This document shows positions 1-7,820 of a DNA stretch of 41,604 nucleotides, in pieces. The notes under the pieces were generated by a model, which saw only the letters and a program-made list of their open reading frames with translations, ran no database searches and was not told where the DNA came from. The first letter of the stretch is position 1. Each line of letters opens with the position of its first letter. This DNA comes from Planctomycetia bacterium (GTDB lineage: Bacteria > Planctomycetota > Planctomycetia > Pirellulales > UBA1268), in the NCBI GenBank assembly GCA_021414115.1, contig JAIOPD010000040.1, positions 1 through 41,604 of the forward strand. Direction: 5' to 3'. Made by a program: the position numbers and the translations under genes.

Positions 1-54
1 ATCTTCGGCCGTCGCAATGTCGCCGGCAGGTGCCGCGGCAAACCCAGACGCCAT
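1..54 (-). CDS. Start of an unidentified protein (cut by window edge)
   Basis: Only the first 18 codons lie in the window, reading MASGFAAAPAGDIATAED, so no function can be assigned. The start is supported by a purine-rich GGGAGG just upstream of the ATG on the minus strand and by a strong promoter (126-152) pointing at it. The Ala/Gly-rich start does not look like a signal peptide. Confidence 0.6.
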   Translation of the reverse strand, partial: MASGFAAAPAGDIATAED

Positions 55-125
55 CGCCAACCTCCCTCGTTGAGATGCATGTGTCACCAAGACATCGTCG
101 ATCAACGCTCCAGCTCGAGCAAGAA

Positions 126-152
126 ACTATACGCATGTACATTTCTTGTCAA
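126..152 (-). promoter_or_regulatory. Sigma-70-like promoter with TGTACA palindrome in the spacer
   Basis: On the minus strand a perfect -35 TTGACA (147-152) is followed after 15 nt by TATAGT (126-131), directed at the partial gene starting at 54. The spacer contains the palindrome ATGTACAT (135-142). The same arrangement, TTGACA then TGTACA then GCGTATA, recurs at 16477-16504, which suggests a shared operator. The 15-nt spacer is shorter than the usual 17. Confidence 0.55.
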
Positions 153-275
153 GCCCCTGTTGCCCGCCCCGGTTCTTCGCTTGCACCATGAGCTTCTCGC
201 CGTCCGGCGGTACTCACCGTGTTTATGGCGATTTCACGATTCGTGCGAGGCACCTGTCTCGCGTAAAATGACGTC

Positions 276-635
276 ATGCCCCAACTATCCACGCTTCCCC
301 TGACGCGGTGCGACTACGAGACGATTGCGGCCGTGATGGCCGCCGTGACGAGCCGTTGGCCAGTGGAGCGGATCATCCTGTTTGGCTCGAAGGCTCGCGG
401 TGACGATGAGCCCGACAGCGACATCGACCTGCTCGTGATCACGATCCCGGAGCTGGATCGGCAGGCCGAGGATGCCATGCAGGACGCAGCATGGGAGACA
501 GGCCTCGAGCATGGCCGGTGCGTGCAGCTGGTCATACGCTCGCACGAGCGGTGGTATCACGGCATTGACCAGGCGACTCCGCTCCGCCTGCAGATCGATC
601 AGGACGGCGTGGAGATCTTTCACCATGACGGGTGA
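276..635 (+). CDS. MNT-family nucleotidyltransferase (antitoxin of an MNT/HEPN pair)
   Basis: A 119-aa minimal nucleotidyltransferase. The signature GSKARGDDEPDSDID (residues 37-51) matches GS-x10-D-x-D of the MNT/MntA family, with G37, S38, D49 and D51 as nucleotide and metal-binding positions. In characterised MNT/HEPN systems the nucleotidyltransferase neutralises the HEPN RNase by AMPylation. It overlaps the HEPN gene at 625 by 11 nt, so the two are translationally coupled in the usual antitoxin-toxin order. No Shine-Dalgarno precedes the ATG, and a TAAAAT box (264-269) ends 7 nt before it, so a leaderless transcript is possible. Family call is firm; toxin-antitoxin function is inferred. 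Confidence 0.85.
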   Translation: MPQLSTLPLTRCDYETIAAVMAAVTSRWPVERIILFGSKARGDDEPDSDIDLLVITIPELDRQAEDAMQDAAWETGLEHGRCVQLVIRSHERWYHGIDQATPLRLQIDQDGVEIFHHDG

Positions 636-1038
636 GGAAGCTCGAGGCCGCACGATCGATGGCGAGTTGGCCCTGGCCCGGGAGTGCCTCCAGGAAGCCC
701 GATATGCGATTGAAGGAGGCTTCTTTCGGCTGGCCCGATCGCGGGCGTACTACGCGTGCTTTCATACGGCGACTGCTGTTTTCGCCGCCCAGGGAAAGGC
801 CTTTCGTCGGCACATTGGGCTGCAGGCCGCGGTGGACACCGAACTCGTCAAACCAGGGCTGGTGCCGCCGGAGTGTGCAGCATCGCTCAGGCGGCTCTAT
901 CAAGCACGGCTCCGGTCCGACTACGGAGACATCGCCCCCGCGTCGCGAGCCGAGGCCGATCAGGCCGTCGCCGACGCCGAAAAGATTGTTGCGGTGCTAA
1001 CGCCGCTCGCCTTCCGTGCAAAAGACGACGGCCACTGA
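625..1038 (+). CDS. HEPN-domain protein (probable RNase toxin partner)
   Basis: A 137-aa all-alpha HEPN protein. The segment SRAYYACFHTA (39-49) carries the family R-x(4-6)-H motif as R40-x6-H47, which forms the RNase active site in active HEPN toxins. It belongs to the AYYAxFHAA type rather than the DUF86/HepT type with R-x4-H-x-Y. The start at 625 lies inside the end of the MNT gene, and no longer start is needed because the upstream frame only shadows MNT. Gene order and overlap fit an MNT/HEPN toxin-antitoxin module. Whether it cleaves RNA or acts as a nucleotidyltransferase partner in another process cannot be told from sequence. Confidence 0.85.
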   Translation: MTGEEARGRTIDGELALARECLQEARYAIEGGFFRLARSRAYYACFHTATAVFAAQGKAFRRHIGLQAAVDTELVKPGLVPPECAASLRRLYQARLRSDYGDIAPASRAEADQAVADAEKIVAVLTPLAFRAKDDGH

Positions 1039-1079
1039 TGGTTTCGGATGATGAACGGTGGCAACACGCTGTCCGCCCG

Positions 1080-2073
1080 TCACCGCCGCCAGAGCAGCTG
1101 CAGCGAGAGGCCGAGGCCGGGATCGAAGGAGACGATATCGGTGCGGCCGGAGAGGAAGCTCGTGCCCTAGAAGAGCTGGCGGTCGAAGATGTATGACGCC
1201 GTCGCCTCGATTGCGAACCCGCGGCCCAGGGTGCGTTCGAGTCCCACGGCCGTTCGCTGGTCGAACACGTAAAACCGCTGGTCGTCTTGCAGGCGGTCGG
1301 CGAGGAAGTAGATCTCCGTGTCGCTGCGGTAGAAGGCGATCAGCGAGAAACCGTCGGCGAGCCGGCGCCGGGCCGTGGCGTTGAAGTTCACGAGCGGAAA
1401 GTAGTTGGCCGTGAACGTCCAGTCGTCGGTGGGCCGCCATTCGAGGGCCGTCGGCAGGCCGGTCGCTCGCGGCGCCGAAGAGATAATTCCCGCCGATCGA
1501 GCCGCCCTCGTCCAGCGGCCTCACATGCATGAAGCCCGTCTCGATGAGCCAGAGCTGGTTCGGCACGCGCAGCCCCGAGTCGGGGAGCACGGCATCGGTG
1601 ACAAACTCGAGCCGGCCAAACTTCCCGATCGCGAGCCACAAGGGCCGCCCCTCGGCGGGAACGCCAAGCGGGGCAGCCACCCGCGCAAACTTCGCGTTCA
1701 TGGCGAGCGTGGCATCCTGCCCGCCAACGTTCACAGCCGGCGCCAAAAACGCCCCGAGCGACACGGGCGCCGAGGACCCGAACGGCGGGCTACCGCGGCG
1801 GTGCGGGGCGGCGACTTCGGGGTCGGCATCGGAGATCGGCTCGTTGGCGAACGTGTCTTCTTCGAGGTTGAAGTCGATGGGTGGCAGTAGGGCGATGCGG
1901 TCGTCGTCCCGAATGAGTGGCGGCACGGGCGTGGCCGGTGCCGGCAGGTCGGCACATGCGACCGCGGCAGCAACGAGCAAGGCGAGTCCAGCCAGCCCCG
2001 CCGCGTGCAGCGCCCCAAAAAAGCCCGGAGCGGAAGCGACGGGATCGGGAATCCGAACACCGTCACTTTTCAT
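1080..2073 (-). pseudogene. Broken secreted beta-barrel-like protein (DUF6268-like)
   Basis: Reading from ATG 2073, an N-terminal hydrophobic stretch ending AAAVACADLP is followed by a low-complexity linker and beta-rich sequence (KFGRLEFVTDAVLP, NQLWLIETGFMHV, GGNYLFGAAS). At about 1465-1475 the frame shifts: homologous-looking sequence continues in another frame as TALEWRPTDDWTFTANY through GFAIEATASYIFDRQLF. An in-frame TAG at 1167-1169 follows, after which coding-like sequence (GTSFLSGRTDIVSFDPGLGL) runs to a natural stop at 1080. The WRPTDDW and late VGLER..FAIEA pattern resembles the planctomycete outer-membrane DUF6268 family. Two independent lesions argue for a decayed gene, though sequencing error could explain one. 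A half copy of repeat B (2021-2048) lies within the N-terminal coding part. Confidence 0.6.
2021..2048 (-). repeat. Half copy of repeat element B
   Basis: The sequence CCCGGAGCGGAAGCGACGGG resembles one arm of the palindromic B element found at 20548, 30432, 34748 and 34903. It lies in the signal-peptide region of the broken beta-barrel gene. Confidence 0.55.
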
Positions 2074-2318
2074 CCGTGCTGTTCTTGATCGCTGGGGCAC
2101 TGGCCGGCTCCTGGCCCCGCGGGAGGGACGGGAGGTTGTACCGGGCCGTCAGATCGGGGGTAACCGCAAAAGTCTGGGATTTAGCGGGTACGGTCAAGGA
2201 CAGTTTTTAGGACCTCGTAGAACGATGGCGACCACTGCGATTCCGAATCCTAGCGTTGCATGCGAAGCCCTCAGCACGCGGTCGGTGGCCAAATCGATGC
2301 GATGCGTGGCAGGGCGTA

Positions 2319-4352
2319 TCAGATTTCTAGGGCGCCAGTCGTTCGAGCTTCATCGCAGCCATTACGACGTCTCCACGGAAGGCACACGACGGTCGAGATC
2401 ATTGCGACGATGCCAGCAGCAGTGAGCACGAGGGCGACCTGTTGGGGCGTGGCGTGCCACTTTGCGAGGCATGCGAGATAAACGATCGCACAGGCGAGCA
2501 ACGGCACGACGACGGTCATCCGTCGCTGGGCGAGCTCGAAGTTCATGATGAAGAACGTAAGACTCAAGGGGCACATTCCCCACACCAACAGCCGCACGAG
2601 AGGCACGAGATCGGGGGAAGGATCGCCGCACAGGATCCGGAGAACGGTTTGGGCGAACAGACTGCAAAAGAGAGCCGTACCGCCGAGCACAACGCATGCG
2701 AAAATGATCGCCTTGCCGAGCGTGCGCCAGTTTGCGTGGGTCACCTGGCCATCGGACACGACTTTGGGAAACATCGCGGTTACGATGGGCTGCGGCAGGA
2801 AGAGGATGATCCGGCCCACCATCGCTGCAACGGCGTAGCGGCCCGCCTCGTCGGCGGCGAAGTAATGCTTCACGAGCACGACGTCTGCGTTCATGAGAAT
2901 CGCGTAGCCAACGTAGGCGAGGGCGTATTGCAGGCAGTATCGGTAGAACGCCGGTATCCGCGCCGGTGGCTCCCAGCCGCCGCCGAGTACATGTCGTACG
3001 CCCAGGAACGCCACGACGGCGACGACGCCCATCGACGCAGCATGTCCAAACAGGGCCCCGGCGGCGCCCCCGCCCAGCGCCACCAAGAGCACCGCCAGCA
3101 GAAGCCTGGCCAAGCTTCCGACAAACCCAACACCGGCCAGCCACGCAAACCCCTGGGCCCCCTGCAGGGCGCCCATGAAAGCGGCCCCGCCAAGGCTCAC
3201 CGCCACGGCGGTGATCGTGAGCAGGAGCGGAGGGCTCCCCTCGAGGTTGAAGTAGCGAAGCAGCGGGCCCGTTGCCACTGCCGCGAGCGACAGCAGCAGG
3301 ACCCCGCCCAACGATGCATCGCGCGTGACCGCAGAAACCAGGCCGCGCGCCTCGCGCACGCGCCCATCCTTGAGATACCCCGCGGTGAAGTAGGCTACGG
3401 CCCACGGCAACGCGGCCAGGGGCATGGTGATCACGGTGAACACGCCAAGCATGGCGACGAGCGTGCCGTACTCGGCGGCATCGAGCATCCGCATCATCGA
3501 CGCCTGGAAAAGCAGATTCGTGATGTTGGCAGCCTGCGCGCAGGCCAGCAGGATCACGCTGTGTCCGAACAGATGGTCCCGGCCCAGCCCCTTCGAATGA
3601 CTGAACGGGCCTAGCAGTCGGTCACACAGACCGACGATCCACCGCAACGGTGAATAGAGCAACCGCAGGCGGACAAGGGCCACCGCCATTTCGGCCGATG
3701 CCGGCAGGATGTCGATCTTGGATCCCGCGATGTCGTGCCACTCGGTGGGAACCTCGACGATCTTTCGGCCCGCGCGCTGCATCTGGAAGAGCAGGTCCAC
3801 GTCGAATGCCCAGCGCGTGATGCCAAGCTTGTCGAGGACCGGAGCGAGGGCGTCTCTCTTCATCAATTTCGCACCGCACTGCGTGTCGGTAAGTCGCAGG
3901 CCGAAGAGGAGCCGCGTCAGCACGTTGAAAACGCGCGAAGCGATCCGGCGTGTCAGCGGCTGCGGCGGGCTGACGATCGCGCCCCGACACCACCGCGACG
4001 CCACCGCCACGTCAGCGTCGCCAATGCGGTCGATGAGATCCTGAAATGCCGCGGGGGGCGTCGAGCCATCGGCGTCGACGAATCCCACGAGGTCGCCCCG
4101 TGCCTCGCGGAACCCGAGGATCAGGGCACCTCCCTTGCCGATCCCCCGCGGCTCGACGATGCAGCGAAGTTGAGGAAACCGCGCGCCATACTGCGCTACG
4201 ACCCCGGCCGTATCATCGGTGGAGCCATTGACGACCACGATGAATTCCACGTCGTCGCCGTAGCGCTGCGTGAAAAACGGCAGGTACGCATCGAGCATCC
4301 GCCCGATCCGTGCCTCCTCGTTATGTGCGGGGATGATGAGCGAAAGATTCAT
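2319..4352 (-). CDS. GT2 polyprenyl-phosphate glycosyltransferase fused to a MOP-family flippase
   Basis: A single 677-aa reading frame with two domains. Residues 1 to about 240 are a GT2 enzyme of the dolichyl/undecaprenyl-phosphate glucosyltransferase type: SLIIPAHNEE (4-13), NGSTDD (42-47), the metal-binding DAD (93-95) and WAFDVDLLFQMQRAG with the downstream EVPTEWHD. From about residue 255 to the end there are many hydrophobic helices typical of the Wzx/MOP polysaccharide flippases. The GT2 half should load a sugar onto a polyprenyl phosphate on the cytoplasmic face and the membrane half could flip it. I start at 4352 because MNLSLIIPAHNEE is the normal GT2 N-terminus; ATG-like starts up to 4463 would add unrelated sequence. 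It is transcribed away from the rest of the polysaccharide locus. Domain calls are firm; coupling of synthesis and flipping is inference. Confidence 0.85.
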   Translation of the reverse strand: MNLSLIIPAHNEEARIGRMLDAYLPFFTQRYGDDVEFIVVVNGSTDDTAGVVAQYGARFPQLRCIVEPRGIGKGGALILGFREARGDLVGFVDADGSTPPAAFQDLIDRIGDADVAVASRWCRGAIVSPPQPLTRRIASRVFNVLTRLLFGLRLTDTQCGAKLMKRDALAPVLDKLGITRWAFDVDLLFQMQRAGRKIVEVPTEWHDIAGSKIDILPASAEMAVALVRLRLLYSPLRWIVGLCDRLLGPFSHSKGLGRDHLFGHSVILLACAQAANITNLLFQASMMRMLDAAEYGTLVAMLGVFTVITMPLAALPWAVAYFTAGYLKDGRVREARGLVSAVTRDASLGGVLLLSLAAVATGPLLRYFNLEGSPPLLLTITAVAVSLGGAAFMGALQGAQGFAWLAGVGFVGSLARLLLAVLLVALGGGAAGALFGHAASMGVVAVVAFLGVRHVLGGGWEPPARIPAFYRYCLQYALAYVGYAILMNADVVLVKHYFAADEAGRYAVAAMVGRIILFLPQPIVTAMFPKVVSDGQVTHANWRTLGKAIIFACVVLGGTALFCSLFAQTVLRILCGDPSPDLVPLVRLLVWGMCPLSLTFFIMNFELAQRRMTVVVPLLACAIVYLACLAKWHATPQQVALVLTAAGIVAMISTVVCLPWRRRNGCDEARTTGALEI

Positions 4353-4682
4353 GCACCCGTCCGGCTTGCCAAATAGGACAGGCCGCCCCATCTCGCTGGT
4401 GGATCCATATCCGACGAAGTTTCTGTCATCGTGATCATCGTGCCTAGAGAGCCAGTTCCACACAGTCGGATGCTCGGGAACGGCACCTCAATGCCTGCCC
4501 CCAAACCCCGCTTTTCTGCCACGCGGGCGCCATTGTTGACGCAGCACATAGCCAACATACCCTTGGTGGAGTGGGTTTGTATTCTCGTCGCCGAGAATCA
4601 CGGCATCATTTCCTATCGCAGGGCTTAGGATGGGGGAAGCGGATGTTTAGGGCCGTTCTGCCACAGCCTCTCTTTGCAGATC
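4353..4682. other. 330-bp divergent intergenic region
   Basis: Separates the minus-strand GT2-flippase from the plus-strand fucosyltransferase. It should hold promoters for both, but no convincing -35/-10 pair was found: a TTGACG (4536-4541) on the plus strand lacks a good -10. The only clear structure is the inverted repeat at 4581-4598. Confidence 0.5.
4581..4598. repeat. Perfect 7-bp inverted repeat (operator or hairpin)
   Basis: ATTCTCG, 4-nt TCGC, then CGAGAAT form an exact palindrome about 85 bp before the fucosyltransferase start. No T-run follows, so an operator is likelier than a terminator. Confidence 0.45.
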
Positions 4683-5798
4683 ATGAAACTCGGCTTCTAC
4701 AACTTTTATCGGCAATACAACGCCAACCGAATGTTTCAAACAGCCGATTACGGCATCGGGGACGACCTTGGTTTTCCCTTCGTCTACATGGCGAAATATT
4801 TCCAGCAGCGGGGATGGGGCCTTGCTACGATCGACACGGAACCAATCGAAAACTTCGATGCCGTCGTCTTCCTGGACTACCCCACGCTGCTCAACCCGCT
4901 GTTCCGCCGACTGTCACGCGCGAAAACGGTGCCCCTTCATCTTGTGCTGTTTGAGAGCCCTGCGATCCGCCCTGACAACTGGGTCCGGCGAAATCACGCC
5001 GCTTTTACCAAGGTCTTCACGTGGAATCCCGACTGGGTGGATGGCAAGAAATACATCCGCTTCCACATACCAAACAAACTTCCTGATCGCATCGACTACG
5101 CCCCCAGCACGGCGGACAGGTTTTGCTGCTTGATTGCGAGCCAAAAATACTCCTGGGTGCGCAAGGAGCTCTACACCGAGCGACTCCGAGCCATCCGCTG
5201 GTTTGAGCGGCATCATCCCACTGAATTCGACCTCTATGGTCAACGTTGGGATCGCTACTACCTCCGCGGCCGGCTCTCGTTCGCCAACCCGTTGCTCGCC
5301 CGGCTCTACCAGCGCTTTCCCAGCCTGCCTCGCCGGAGCGACTTCCCTTCAGCGCGGGGCGAGGTCGCCTCCAAGCGGACCGTTCTCCAGCGATATCGCT
5401 TTTGCATTTGCTACGAAAATGCCAGCTACCCCGGCTATCTGACCGAGAAAATGCTGGACGCCATGTTTGCAGGCTGCGTGCCGATTTATGAAGGCGATCC
5501 GGAAGTCACCCAGATCGTTCCCGCCGCGGCATTCATCGATAAGCGTCATTTTCACGACTACGATGCCCTGTATCGATATCTGAAGGGCATGTCAAACGGA
5601 GAGTACGAAGGCTACCGCAAGGCAATCCACGACTTTGTGCATGGCGAGCTTATTCGCCCGCTGGGCGCCGAGGCCTTCGTTGACACAATCGTTCGAGAAG
5701 TCGTCGAACCGCTCGCGCACCATTCGGCCATCGCCCACTCCGATCAAGACGATCGTCATTCAGGACTGAACTCACTCGCCAAAAATGGTCTCTCATGA
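4683..5798 (+). CDS. GT10 family fucosyltransferase
   Basis: A 371-aa glycosyltransferase predicted to transfer fucose (or a related deoxy sugar) from GDP-fucose in alpha-1,3/4 linkage. The diagnostic GT10 block lies at residues 240-271 and includes FCICYENASYPGYLTEKMLD, with E245, N246, Y252, E255 and K256 at the conserved nucleotide-sugar positions, followed by CVPIYEG. The N-terminal half (LGFYNFY, DLGFPFVYMA, LVLFESPAI) is the expected acceptor domain. ATG 4683 is chosen over a TTG nine bases upstream. The stop overlaps the next start (ATGATGA), so it is cotranscribed with the FkbM gene. The sequence looks less GC-rich than the housekeeping genes further on, which may reflect transfer of a glycan locus. 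No GDP-fucose synthesis gene is in the window. Confidence 0.88.
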   Translation: MKLGFYNFYRQYNANRMFQTADYGIGDDLGFPFVYMAKYFQQRGWGLATIDTEPIENFDAVVFLDYPTLLNPLFRRLSRAKTVPLHLVLFESPAIRPDNWVRRNHAAFTKVFTWNPDWVDGKKYIRFHIPNKLPDRIDYAPSTADRFCCLIASQKYSWVRKELYTERLRAIRWFERHHPTEFDLYGQRWDRYYLRGRLSFANPLLARLYQRFPSLPRRSDFPSARGEVASKRTVLQRYRFCICYENASYPGYLTEKMLDAMFAGCVPIYEGDPEVTQIVPAAAFIDKRHFHDYDALYRYLKGMSNGEYEGYRKAIHDFVHGELIRPLGAEAFVDTIVREVVEPLAHHSAIAHSDQDDRHSGLNSLAKNGLS

Positions 5799-6595
5799 TG
5801 ACAAATGGGTTCATAATGAGCGCCTTTCCTGCATTCCTCCCGTGGCGGGAATTGATGCCACCCGTCGTCGAAAAACTGCTGCAACGAATTCCATTTGGAG
5901 GCCATCGTCGCCACCCCTTTACGGCGTTTCCCGCCTCGCTCGATGCACGCGTGATCCTCGATGTGGGGGCAAACATCGGCCGAGTCGCCGAGGCAGGCTT
6001 ACGGACATATGCCCGCAGTGAGGTCCATTGCTTCGAACCCGTATCTGCAACCTTTGAAACGCTCAGCCGTCGGCTGGCCCGCTTCGGAGATCGCGTGCAC
6101 CTGCACAACTTCGCCCTTTCCGACCAGAACGGCGAAGCAGTGATCAATCTCACGAGCTTTCACGGCGCCAACTCACTCCATCCCCAAGCCGATCTCCACA
6201 AGCGACTGAATCCCCACGTCAGAGAACTCGGCACCGAACGCATTCGTCTGCAGCGGCTGGATGACCTTGCGGGGTCATTGCCGCCTTTCTGCGACATCAT
6301 GAAGATCGATGTCGAGGGGCACGAATTGCAGGTGCTCGAAGGGGGCGAAGCGTTTATCCGCGAGCGAGTCGACACGGTCCTCATCGAGATATCGCTGATG
6401 CGAGACCAATCGTGGGAACACCAGTGCGTCTTCGACATCTTTGCAATGATGAAGAAACTGGGGTTTGGCCTCATCAACGTGATCGACCTGCATCGTGCTC
6501 CACAGCCCGACATGATGCTCGTTCAGATGGATTGCCTGTTCCGAAACCACCGTCGACTGACGACACCGACTGTTCGAAATGGATCGCCGAAGTAA
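5795..6595 (+). CDS. FkbM family SAM-dependent methyltransferase
   Basis: A 266-aa class I methyltransferase. Motif I is ILDVGANIG (54-62), followed by VHCFEPV with the acidic residue that binds the SAM ribose, and the FkbM signature MKIDVEGHE with VLEGGE. Members of this family O-methylate sugars or polyketides, and in polysaccharide loci they usually cap or modify a sugar residue. It starts within the stop of the fucosyltransferase (4-nt overlap); internal ATGs at 5798 and 5816 are alternatives that would not affect the domain. Placed between two glycosyltransferases, it most likely methylates a residue of the same glycan. The substrate cannot be read from sequence. Confidence 0.88.
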   Translation: MMTNGFIMSAFPAFLPWRELMPPVVEKLLQRIPFGGHRRHPFTAFPASLDARVILDVGANIGRVAEAGLRTYARSEVHCFEPVSATFETLSRRLARFGDRVHLHNFALSDQNGEAVINLTSFHGANSLHPQADLHKRLNPHVRELGTERIRLQRLDDLAGSLPPFCDIMKIDVEGHELQVLEGGEAFIRERVDTVLIEISLMRDQSWEHQCVFDIFAMMKKLGFGLINVIDLHRAPQPDMMLVQMDCLFRNHRRLTTPTVRNGSPK

Positions 6596-6679
6596 TCACT
6601 CTTTCGGGCAAGCGCCGGCCCGGCTCAAGCCATTGAACGCCATGGCATGTGGCAATGTCCCTGTTGGACCGTTATCCGC

Positions 6680-7702
6680 ATGAGCAATCCCCTCGTTTCG
6701 ATCTGCATACCCACGTACAACCGGCTGGCGCTCCTACAGGCCGCAGTCCAGTCCTGCCTCGCCCAAACGTTTACAGACTTTGACATCGTCATCACGGACA
6801 ACAGCGATCGCGATGATTCGGAGCAGTGGGTTCGGCAACTGAACGATCCCCGCATTCGGTATCACCGCAACGAGCGCAATCTCGGGGGGGCGGGCAACTT
6901 CTCCAAGGCGATTTCCTTGGCGCGCGGGAAGTACGTGAAATTGCTCATGGACGACGACCTCATGAAGCCAGAGTTCCTCGCGCTCACCGTGGCGGCATTG
7001 GAAAAGCATCCGACCGCCGGTGTGGCCATGGCCCCCATGGATCTCATTGATGTGCACAGCGCGCCGATCACGCCTCGATTCTATTTGGTCAAGAGGATGC
7101 ATTATCGATACAGATATCGGGTGGGCGATGGCTTGATCGACCGAAAGACGCTACTGCGTGACTTCCTGACTCGTGATTACCCCTGCTGCGTTCCCAGTGG
7201 CGTGTTATTCCGCAAGGAATTCTTCGATCGATTCGGAGGCAATGACCCTGCCGCGGATTTTGGCCAAGACCTGGACTTGTGCATGCGGGCAGCCGTTCAT
7301 TACGACTTTTATTACATCGACCAGGTGCTTTCTTCGTGGCGCTATTTTCCTGAAAATCACACCGCCACATTGCACCGATCGGGCTATCCGATCCATGTCT
7401 TCTACTACATCACTCGCAAGATATTGTCTGATCCAGAAGCGAGGAGAATCTTCGCTGGAGAGAACTGGCAGAGGTTGGAACGACAAAGCTATTACTTTGC
7501 CAGCTGCCGGTGCTTGCTGAACCTTCAAGCCGCTTTGTTTCGGCACGATCCAAGGATCATCGCCTCGACTTTCGCAACGATCTGGCGGGAGGATCCGTAT
7601 CGGACCAACCTCTTGCGCCTGCCTTTTTCCGTGCTCGGTGAAGTGTGGACAGGGCTTTTTCCAGCGAAATTGCCGCCGCCCCCTCGGGACGGTTGTTTTT
7701 AG
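6680..7702 (+). CDS. GT2 family glycosyltransferase
   Basis: A 340-aa inverting GT-A enzyme. PLVSICIPTYNR (4-15) opens the nucleotide-binding fold, and VITDNSDRDDSE and LLMDDDLMKPEF (DDD at 91-93) supply the metal and donor-binding acidic residues. The later CVPSGVLFRKEFF and AADFGQDLDLCMRA match the acceptor-binding and catalytic-base region of rhamnosyl/galactosyltransferase-like GT2s. The start at 6680 is chosen because the fold begins there; an upstream start would add a Cys/Trp-rich stretch unlike the family. No transmembrane segment is evident, so it should act at the cytoplasmic membrane face during repeat-unit assembly. Confidence 0.87.
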   Translation: MSNPLVSICIPTYNRLALLQAAVQSCLAQTFTDFDIVITDNSDRDDSEQWVRQLNDPRIRYHRNERNLGGAGNFSKAISLARGKYVKLLMDDDLMKPEFLALTVAALEKHPTAGVAMAPMDLIDVHSAPITPRFYLVKRMHYRYRYRVGDGLIDRKTLLRDFLTRDYPCCVPSGVLFRKEFFDRFGGNDPAADFGQDLDLCMRAAVHYDFYYIDQVLSSWRYFPENHTATLHRSGYPIHVFYYITRKILSDPEARRIFAGENWQRLERQSYYFASCRCLLNLQAALFRHDPRIIASTFATIWREDPYRTNLLRLPFSVLGEVWTGLFPAKLPPPPRDGCF

Positions 7703-7820
7703 AGGCAACCCCTGAAGCGAGTTGGAGCGGGATGGTTATTTCGGCAACGCACGGCATTTCGTGCGGATCCGAGACCCCGTGCTACACTGCAAATATCCTG
7801 CTTTTACGGGGTCGGCCGAC

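Noticed and set aside
4536-4561. Plus-strand promoter TTGACG before the fucosyltransferase
   Set aside because: No -10 box lies at 16-18 nt; the best candidate (CATACC) is 14 nt away and weak.
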